Part shown: positions 9,037-13,643 of the stretch, in pieces | Position numbering within the stretch: position 1 is the stretch's first letter | Layout of the letters: every line of letters starts with the position of its first letter | NCBI GenBank assembly: GCA_902762335.1 | Contig: CACWNZ010000063.1 | Location: 1-13,643, forward strand | Direction of reading: 5' to 3' | Length of the DNA: 13,643 nucleotides | Source: an uncultured Ruminococcus sp. | Lineage (GTDB): Bacteria > Bacillota > Clostridia > Oscillospirales > Acutalibacteraceae | Translations under genes and position numbers: made by a program | The notes under the pieces: generated by a model | The model's database searches: none | Told to the model about the DNA's origin: nothing | The model's input: only the letters and a program-made list of their open reading frames with translations

Positions 9037-10824
9037 ATGACGCGAAACGACTATCTTATAAAGCGAAAATTCAACAGTTATCTTGTCCCAGGCATACTGA
9101 TGGCTGTCGCCATGCAGTTGGGCAATATTGTTGACAGTGTTCTTGTCAGTATGTTCATAGATATTGACGGACTTACAGCCATCTCACTGAGTATGCCCGC
9201 TCTGTGCTTCATGCAGATGTTCGGCTTTACTATCGGCGTTGGCGGCGCAGTTACTATCTCGGTCAAGCTGGGCAAGCGGCAGATAAAGGAAGCTTCCGGC
9301 GTGTTTTCGGTGTGCGTGGTCGCGGTAGCAGCAGTCTCTCTGCTGTTTACCGCACTGTCCTTCCTCATCACCCATCCGCTGACTATGATGCTGGCATCTA
9401 CTCCCGAACTTCAGGCGCTGCTTGAGCCGTATCTGTTCATATTTATCTGCTTTATACCTACACTCAATATGTGTCTGGTTTTTGCAAACATGATGACGGT
9501 AGACAACAATCCGAAGCTGGGAGCCGCTGCTTTTGTAGTAGCCAATGCCGTCAATCTGACTCTCGATTATATTTTCCTGCGCTATACCGATATGGGCATG
9601 ACGGGAGCTGCGCTGTCGTCCGTTATCGGATTCGGCTCGGGCATTCTTCTGGTGATACCATACGCTCTCTCAAAAAAACGAATGCTTCATTTCAGCTTTC
9701 GTGAGGCACTGAAGCAAATGAAAATTATCGGTACGGTCATCAAAAACGGTTTGCCTCAAGCTATGTATTTTGTCATGCTTATCCTGAAATACTACATTCT
9801 CAACGCCTTTATCCAGAGTGCGCTGGGCGCGGATAATATGTCGATCTATGCCGTGTGCATCAACTCTGTCAATATCGTCCGACTTTTTGTCGAGGGCATT
9901 ATCGGTGTTGTCCAGACGATCGGCGGAGTGCTATACGGTGAAAAGGATTATTTCGGAATACGCAGACTTGTCAGAAGAACCGTTCTTTTCAGCAGCGCCG
10001 CCGTTGCCGTTCTGATGGCGGTATTTTTGGCATTCCCTCAGATCATTCTGACGATCTTCTCCTTCAATAAGCCGGAACTATATGATGCAGCTCTGCTCAG
10101 TGTGCGCCTGTTCAGCTTCAGCTTCGGTTTCTATGCTGCGAATCGTGTAATCCAGGTCTATTATCCGACTATCCTCAAGGCAAAGCTTTCTACCATAGAT
10201 ACCATACTGGATGGGTTTGTGCTCCTGGTGCCGGTTTCCATGCTGTTCATCGGCACCATAGGCGTTCTCGGCATCAGCATTGCAACCATTGTGACCGAAG
10301 GACTGACCTTTACGGCGGTCTGCATTTACCGCATCATTCAGCAAAAACGCGGAAAGCTGCCTCAGAAGGGCTTTTTGATGATACCCGAAAAGGACGGAGA
10401 AAATCTTTTAGACATTACTGTCCGGAGTACTGATGAACAGGCAGTTGAGATCTCAAAAAAATTGATAGAGTGCTGCAATGTGCAGGGTATTCATCCGGAA
10501 AAGGCCAATGCAATAGGCATAGCTGCAGAGGAGCTTACAGTAAATATTTCACGTTACGGATACAAGGGAAATAAACCCAGCTATATTGACATAAGTCTGT
10601 CAAAGGCAGACGGCAAGCTTATACTCCGTGTGAGAGATGACGGTGTACCGTTCAATCCGACAGAATACAGTCCGGAGGAAAGAGAAACGTTTAGCTTTGG
10701 CGGCATCGACCTGATCAGAGTGATCTCGGACAAAATGACCTATACTCGTGTTCTGAACATGAACAACACCGTCATAGAGTTCGCACTGACAGAAAAAACC
10801 ATAACTACACAAGGAGAGTCATAA
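9037..10824 (+). CDS. MATE-family transporter fused to a C-terminal RsbW-like (HATPase_c_2) serine kinase domain
   Basis: A 595-residue fusion. Residues 1 to about 440 form a polytopic multidrug/oligosaccharidyl-lipid/polysaccharide flippase-type transporter: MATE-like start (YLVPGILMAVAMQLGNIVDS), a glycine-rich GFTIGVGGAVTISVKLG segment, and many hydrophobic helices; typical MATE proteins end near residue 450. After a basic linker (IIQQKRGKLPQKG), residues 455-590 carry GHKL ATPase boxes: N-box AAEELTVNISRYGY (Glu 498/499, Asn 503), G1 box RDDGVPF (533-539) and G2 box FGGIDLI (554-560). This is the small anti-sigma-factor kinase type (RsbW/SpoIIAB), not a sensor histidine kinase, since no dimerisation/His domain is present. 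MATE proteins export drugs or metabolites by Na+/H+ antiport. Here the likely cargo is the NRPS product, because the genes are coupled. The kinase domain should sit in the cytoplasm and act on the STAS protein encoded next. The regulatory target is unknown; no sigma factor is in the window. Confidence 0.93.
   Translation: MTRNDYLIKRKFNSYLVPGILMAVAMQLGNIVDSVLVSMFIDIDGLTAISLSMPALCFMQMFGFTIGVGGAVTISVKLGKRQIKEASGVFSVCVVAVAAVSLLFTALSFLITHPLTMMLASTPELQALLEPYLFIFICFIPTLNMCLVFANMMTVDNNPKLGAAAFVVANAVNLTLDYIFLRYTDMGMTGAALSSVIGFGSGILLVIPYALSKKRMLHFSFREALKQMKIIGTVIKNGLPQAMYFVMLILKYYILNAFIQSALGADNMSIYAVCINSVNIVRLFVEGIIGVVQTIGGVLYGEKDYFGIRRLVRRTVLFSSAAVAVLMAVFLAFPQIILTIFSFNKPELYDAALLSVRLFSFSFGFYAANRVIQVYYPTILKAKLSTIDTILDGFVLLVPVSMLFIGTIGVLGISIATIVTEGLTFTAVCIYRIIQQKRGKLPQKGFLMIPEKDGENLLDITVRSTDEQAVEISKKLIECCNVQGIHPEKANAIGIAAEELTVNISRYGYKGNKPSYIDISLSKADGKLILRVRDDGVPFNPTEYSPEERETFSFGGIDLIRVISDKMTYTRVLNMNNTVIEFALTEKTITTQGES
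10811..10818 (+). promoter_or_regulatory. Ribosome binding site of the STAS-domain gene
   Basis: AAGGAGAG lies 6 bases upstream of ATG 10825, inside the 3' end of the MATE-kinase gene, whose TAA directly abuts this ATG. This indicates a coupled pair made in a fixed ratio. Confidence 0.75.
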
Positions 10825-11121
10825 ATGAATATTACTGTCATAAAAGAAGAAAACGTTTGCACCTTACTGATCGAAGGCAGAATTGACACGGTAACTTCCG
10901 CCGAACTGAACAGTACCTTTCAAGAAAATGCAGCGGGCTGTGACAAAATGATCTTTGATATGTCGGGGGTGGATTACATTTCATCCGCAGGTCTTCGTGT
11001 TCTGCTGATCGCTCATAAGGAGATGGCAAAGAAAAGCGGTCTGGTACTTCGCGGTCTTAACCAGAATGTGCTCAGTATTTTAAAACTTACAGGTTTTGAT
11101 AATACACTCAACATTGTATAA
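10825..11121 (+). CDS. STAS-domain anti-sigma factor antagonist (RsbV/SpoIIAA-like)
   Basis: A 98-residue single STAS domain, the normal length for SpoIIAA/RsbV proteins. It shows the family start (ITVIKEENVCTLLIEGRID) and the phosphorylation loop FDMSGVDYISSAGLRVLL, with Ser 53 (first of SSAG) at the position phosphorylated in SpoIIAA. In known partner-switching systems the unphosphorylated antagonist binds the GHKL kinase and frees the sigma factor, while the kinase inactivates the antagonist by phosphorylation. The matching kinase domain is fused to the transporter encoded immediately upstream (stop and start abut), so the two should be direct partners. That these control the operon, a distant sigma factor, or transport itself is inference; no PP2C phosphatase that would reset Ser 53 is seen here. 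Ends just before a terminator. Confidence 0.93.
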   Translation: MNITVIKEENVCTLLIEGRIDTVTSAELNSTFQENAAGCDKMIFDMSGVDYISSAGLRVLLIAHKEMAKKSGLVLRGLNQNVLSILKLTGFDNTLNIV

Positions 11122-11332
11122 TAACTTTCAGATGGAGAATATAGTAAACTGTCAATGACAGCTTCCGGAATCTGATACAAACCTTATGATAGTGTCGCTT
11201 CAAAACGGCACGATCAACCAAAGAAAATTAAAAAGCCGTATGATCTGTTTCAAAAACAAATCATACGGCTTTTTTGTTATAAAAATCTGCTTACTTGTCA
11301 GATTATTTCTTTTTACGGACTATAGTAAAGAA
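11122..11332. other. Intergenic region between convergent units
   Basis: About 210 bases between the STAS gene (+) and the end of the surface-protein gene (-). Apart from the hairpin at 11231-11275 I see no gene, promoter or RNA. Short frames here have no ribosome binding site or recognisable protein. Confidence 0.6.
11231..11275 (+). terminator. Strong intrinsic terminator of the NRPS operon, probably bidirectional
   Basis: AAAAGCCGTATGAT (11231-11244) is perfectly complementary to ATCATACGGCTTTT (11260-11273). An inner TGTTT/AAACA pairing (11246-11250 with 11254-11258) leaves a 3-base loop. The + strand runs into TTTTT after the GC-rich stem base, giving a Rho-independent terminator about 110 bases after the STAS stop. 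Upstream A-rich sequence gives a U-tract on the opposite strand, so it can also end the convergent surface-protein transcript. Confidence 0.9.
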
Positions 11333-11614
11333 TCATGCTTTCTCGTCCATCCTGCGCTTCAACGCAAGGAACAGAACTGCTGAAAGGCTTGCCATAAGAA
11401 TAGCTGCAGCTGCTGCCGCAGATGTTGTATCTCCGGTTTTGGGGGTGTTATCGGGGTTCGGAATGCTGCCGGAAGGTGAAAGCTCACTATCGGGTCTGAC
11501 TTCGTCATCGCCTTTTCCGCTGATATCCTCCCATGGTTTGACGATCGTGTCTGTATACTCTATACCGTTGAGTGTCACTACAGCCGTGCCCTCTGCGTTA
11601 TCTCCGACCTTTGC

Positions 11615-11734
11615 TACCGTGACCTTTGCATCAACGGTCACACTGTGGGCGCATCTTGGGTCAGTGCAGGTAAAGGTTGCTGTTGCGCCGACAAGGTCAC
11701 CGCGCCAGTTCCATACAGGCTCGCCGTAGGTGTG
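11615..11734 (-). repeat. HTYGEPVW module, copy 2 (intact)
   Basis: Forty codons starting HTYGEPVWNWRG and containing TATFTCTDPRCAHSV then TVDAKVTV. The CxxxxCAH pair of cysteines with a following histidine is shared with copy 1. These modules are common as tandem units in Ruminococcus/Lachnospiraceae surface proteins (recalled, not searched). Confidence 0.75.
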
Positions 11735-12445
11735 TGCATCGGAAAAATCATAAGCCATGCTCGCTGCACCGAAGTTCATGTTATTGAAGGTTGCGGAATG
11801 ATTGATATGAACCGTCACGTTGGTGTGAGTAAAGATAGATTCGCCTATCGTGATAAGCCCGTGATGATCGAAGATGATATCCAGCTTGTTGCCGTTGTTG
11901 CTGTTGACCCATGAGAACGCATAATCGCCGATTTTACAGAGTCCGGAGGTATCTCCGGTTACCTTAGTCAAGCCTGTGGAATAGAAAGCGTTGGGCTTGA
12001 TCTCAGTGATATTCTCGTTCAGGACAAGGGTATAGACCGGCTTGCCTGAACGTGTGAAAATATCCATGTTATCTGTGCCGAGGGTGGTGATCTTTTTGCC
12101 CTCGAAAGTCTTGGGAATGACGATCTCGGTGAGGTTCTTTGTCGGGCCGGTATACTTGCTGATCTGATAGGTATCATCGGGGAGAAGCTCAAACCTGAAG
12201 TAAGAAACCCAGATGTCAGTTATCTCTTTACCGATCGACTTATCCTTGTTTACGGCATAATACTTGCCCTGATAGCGATAATGCTCCTTGTAGCCGAGAA
12301 TGTATGCGCCGTCGTCGTCGATATAGGGCTCTGCGGCAGGATAATAGACCGGAGTTTCTTCCTTGGTTTCGGTATAGGTGTCGGTGCAGGTATTGCCGCC
12401 GAAATCAACTGTCGCCGTATAGACGGTCTTGTCTGCTTCTATGGT

Positions 12446-12565
12446 CTTTGTCACTGTCGCATCGACTGTTTAGATGTGAGCGCATTTTTCATTTGAGCAG
12501 GTGAAGGTCGCCTTTGCGCTGCTGTGGTCGTCTGACCAGCTCCAGACGGGTTCGCCGTAGGTATG
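12446..12565 (-). repeat. HTYGEPVW module, copy 1 (contains the nonsense codon)
   Basis: Aligns with copy 2 without gaps over 40 codons: HTYGEPVWSWSD, ATFTCSNEKCAHI, stop, TVDATVTK. The TAA at 12470-12472 falls where copy 2 has Val, so the gapless alignment proves that the frame on both sides belonged to one protein. Confidence 0.8.
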
Positions 12566-12572
12566 TTCATCA

Positions 12573-12776
12573 GTGAAGAAAGCCGCCGAAAACCATATTT
12601 ATGTATATATTGCCATTGGCGTTCTATTAGGGCTGACGGTATTGTGTTTCGTCCTTGACGGTATCAAAAAGAAAAAGCGCAAAAAGCTTGCCGCATCGAC
12701 TGCAAAGGAAGAAATTGTTCCCGAAAAAGAAGTAATTCTTCCGTCGACAGAACAGGACAGCTCAGATAATAAATAA
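12573..12776 (+). pseudogene. 3' fragment of a membrane protein with Lys-rich cytoplasmic tail (possible SipW-type signal peptidase C-terminus)
   Basis: The open frame runs from 12561 to TAA 12774-12776; the first start is GTG 12573. It encodes one transmembrane helix (IYVYIAIGVLLGLTVLCFVL), a strongly basic stretch (KKKKRKK, the stop-transfer side) and an acidic tail. There is no ribosome binding site, and the first codons overlap the opposite-strand HTYGEPVW gene. The frame is blocked by TAG at 12558. It therefore looks like the tail of a longer gene cut off at the 12573-12598 junction. A C-terminal helix plus charged tail directly before TasA/CalY-like genes fits a SipW-like signal peptidase, but no catalytic region is present to prove it. 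It could also be a small intact membrane protein. Confidence 0.5.
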
Positions 12777-12796
12777 ACAGATCATACATCAAAATA

Positions 12797-12803
12797 AAAG
12801 GAG
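12797..12803 (+). promoter_or_regulatory. Ribosome binding site of the TasA/CalY-like gene
   Basis: AAAGGAG, 9 bases before ATG 12813, decides this start. The 36-base gap from the preceding stop holds no obvious promoter, so the gene was probably co-transcribed with the truncated gene upstream. Confidence 0.7.
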
Positions 12804-12812
12804 CTGATCGAA

Positions 12813-13448
12813 ATGAACAGAAAAGCAATGATTGCCGGCGCGGCGGCAGCTGTTTTAGCGACGACATGCGTATTTGTAATCCCGTCCTTTGCCTTTCTTT
12901 CGGCGCAAAGTCCGAAGATCGTCAACCGCTTTGTCAGTGCGCTGATAACCGTAGATCTCAAGGAGACCCTCGTTGACCCTGAAACGGGAAAGAAAACAGG
13001 CGACAAGCCAGAGGTCTACGAAAATACATATCTTACCGTAGCAGGCAGAGTCGTTGACAAGGACCCGACGCCCATCGTTCAGAAAAACAGCACTGACTGC
13101 TATATATATGTAGGCGTCAGAAACGAATACCCTGATCTTTTTGCCATCGAGGACGTGAATGCTGAATGGACTCTTGTTCCGGACAGCGAAAACAAGCCGG
13201 GCGAAGGCGTGACCGTATATAAATATAATGCCGTTGTGTCAAAGTCGGAAGAAGACCAACAGCTCAGCGCCGTATTTGAACACGTCAGAATATCCGACAG
13301 CTTTGACGGTCAGTTCCACGGCGCAAGTCAGACGGACTCAGCCATCGAAGCCCGGGCTTTTGCCGTTCAGAGTGAAAACACTGCCGACCTGTCAGACAAA
13401 TATGCCGTTGATTATTTCAGCAGCAGCGATGCCTTTGACAAGGATTGA
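12813..13448 (+). CDS. Exported SipW-dependent (TasA/CalY-like) protein
   Basis: A 211-residue protein. The N-terminus is a signal peptide: MNRK, then a long hydrophobic run (AMIAGAAAAVLATTCVFVIPSFAF) to about residue 30, followed by QSPKIVNRF. This resembles the post-cleavage 'VNxF' start of SipW-processed proteins. Family-like features follow: a beta-rich body, a TCY/YVGVRNEYPD region, an aromatic YKYNAVVSKSEEDQQLSAVFEHVRI segment comparable to the 'YYY...LFxxV' part of TasA/camelysin proteins, and IEARAFAVQSEN near the C-terminus, typical of the family ('I.A.AVQ'). TasA forms amyloid-like fibres in Bacillus biofilm matrix and camelysin is a surface metallopeptidase-like protein; I see no HExxH motif here. 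It lies in a tandem with another exported-protein gene 33 bases downstream. Expected location is the cell surface or matrix. The family call rests on pattern, not a search. Confidence 0.75.
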   Translation: MNRKAMIAGAAAAVLATTCVFVIPSFAFLSAQSPKIVNRFVSALITVDLKETLVDPETGKKTGDKPEVYENTYLTVAGRVVDKDPTPIVQKNSTDCYIYVGVRNEYPDLFAIEDVNAEWTLVPDSENKPGEGVTVYKYNAVVSKSEEDQQLSAVFEHVRISDSFDGQFHGASQTDSAIEARAFAVQSENTADLSDKYAVDYFSSSDAFDKD

Positions 13449-13467
13449 CAGGCGCATACCCTGTAAG

Positions 13468-13474
13468 AAGGAGG
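13468..13474 (+). promoter_or_regulatory. Ribosome binding site of the 3'-terminal gene
   Basis: AAGGAGG, a full Shine-Dalgarno match, 7 bases before ATG 13482. It supports a real gene although only its first 54 codons are visible. Confidence 0.8.
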
Positions 13475-13481
13475 AGCTGCG

Positions 13482-13643
13482 ATGAACAGGCACAGGCTGC
13501 GCGCTGCGGCATTACTTATATCTGTGATATTATGCTTTGTTGTCGTCTCCCCTATGATGATCCGGGGTACATCCGCCTTTGTAATCGGTCAGTCAAATAT
13601 CTGCCGCGCCAACTATTATTCCGAAAAACAGGAAAGCTCTGTA
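13482..13643 (+). CDS. Secreted protein, N-terminal part (runs off the window)
   Basis: The first 54 residues are visible. They form a signal peptide with a basic start (MNRHRLR), a hydrophobic core (AAALLISVILCFVVVSP) and GTSAFVIGQSN. The 'GTSAF' stretch recalls the GTxAxF cleavage zone of SipW-dependent precursors, which suggests a second member of the TasA/CalY-like group. The gene follows the 12813-13448 gene by 33 bases in the same orientation, so the two are probably one operon. Nothing of the mature domain can be judged. Confidence 0.7.
   Translation, partial: MNRHRLRAAALLISVILCFVVVSPMMIRGTSAFVIGQSNICRANYYSEKQESSV

Larger units (their letters stand above)
11333..12598 (-). pseudogene. 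Broken sortase-anchored, BspA-like leucine-rich-repeat surface protein (5' truncated, nonsense codon)
   Basis: The longest uninterrupted part reads from GTG 12454 to TGA 11333 (373 codons). Its C-terminus is a cell-wall sorting signal: TPKTGD (11429-11446), a hydrophobic helix, then KRRMDEKA. The middle (about 11770-12170) has irregular leucine-rich segments of the BspA type (LTEIVIPKTFEGKKITTLG, TEIKPNAFYSTGL, IGDYAFSW). It also has two copies of a 40-residue module beginning HTYGEPVW. The first copy is cut by TAA at 12470-12472; the same frame continues upstream (SWSDDHSSAKATFTCS) to a stop at 12599-12601 with no start codon, signal peptide or ribosome binding site. The N-terminal part of the gene is therefore missing and the remnant is most likely not exported. 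If intact it would be a peptidoglycan-linked adhesin or substrate-binding protein; that role is inference. Confidence 0.8.

Noticed and set aside
9037..10824. The C-terminal domain as a sensor histidine kinase
   Set aside because: There is no HisKA/dimerisation helix pair with a phospho-His; the box spacing and the adjacent STAS gene fit the RsbW/SpoIIAB class.
11295..11729. Plus-strand open frame opposite the surface-protein gene
   Set aside because: The minus strand encodes a clear TPKTGD sorting signal and repeats; the plus frame is low-complexity Ser/Thr sequence with no ribosome binding site.
12470..12472. TAA as a recoded or reassigned sense codon
   Set aside because: TAA ends the NRPS, the MATE-kinase and the STAS genes normally, and no recoding structure is seen; a simple nonsense mutation is enough.
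1..13643. CRISPR arrays, tRNA/rRNA genes, insertion sequences
   Set aside because: No regularly spaced repeats, no cloverleaf or rRNA-like stretches and no transposase or terminal inverted repeats were seen, not even at the 12573-12598 junction.

Overview
The window looks like a chromosomal segment of a gut-type Ruminococcus or related Oscillospirales/Clostridia bacterium. This is an inference from gene content and moderate GC: a Firmicutes-type NRPS, an RsbW/RsbV-like pair, a PKTGD-type sortase signal on a BspA-like surface protein, and SipW/TasA-like exported proteins. All gene-sized reading frames use the standard code and end in TAA or TGA.

Positions 1-11121 (+ strand) form one compact operon. 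A very large nonribosomal peptide synthetase (open frame 79-9033) has the order [C-terminal remnant of C?]-A1-PCP1-C-A2-PCP2-C-A3-PCP3-R. It should build a tripeptide, probably N-acylated if a starter C domain lies upstream, and release it reductively as an aldehyde or alcohol. Three bases after its stop comes a MATE-family transporter fused to a C-terminal RsbW-like GHKL kinase domain (9037-10824). Directly abutting this is a small STAS-domain protein, an RsbV/SpoIIAA-like anti-sigma-factor antagonist (10825-11121). A strong hairpin terminator (11231-11275) closes the operon. The natural reading is a peptide-aldehyde protease-inhibitor pathway whose exporter carries half of a partner-switching regulatory module, with the other half encoded next to it.

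The synthetase carries two visible lesions. At its 5' edge the frame is interrupted by TGA at 76-78, while NRPS-like sequence seems to continue upstream in another frame. In A3 about 51 residues between core motifs A5 and A7, including all of A6, are missing in frame. The gap sits at a TTCATCAC microhomology, so the final adenylation domain may be dead.

Positions 11333-12598 (- strand) hold a decayed, sortase-anchored surface-protein gene. It has an in-frame TAA at 12470-12472 and no start codon or signal peptide, and it breaks off near 12580. There it runs head-on into the 3' end of an unrelated + strand gene (up to 12776) that encodes a membrane segment with a lysine-rich tail, so 12573-12598 is a rearrangement or assembly junction. 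From 12813 to the end are two + strand genes for exported proteins of SipW-dependent (TasA/CalY-like) type; the second runs off the window. The 12573-12776 fragment may be the tail of their cognate signal peptidase.
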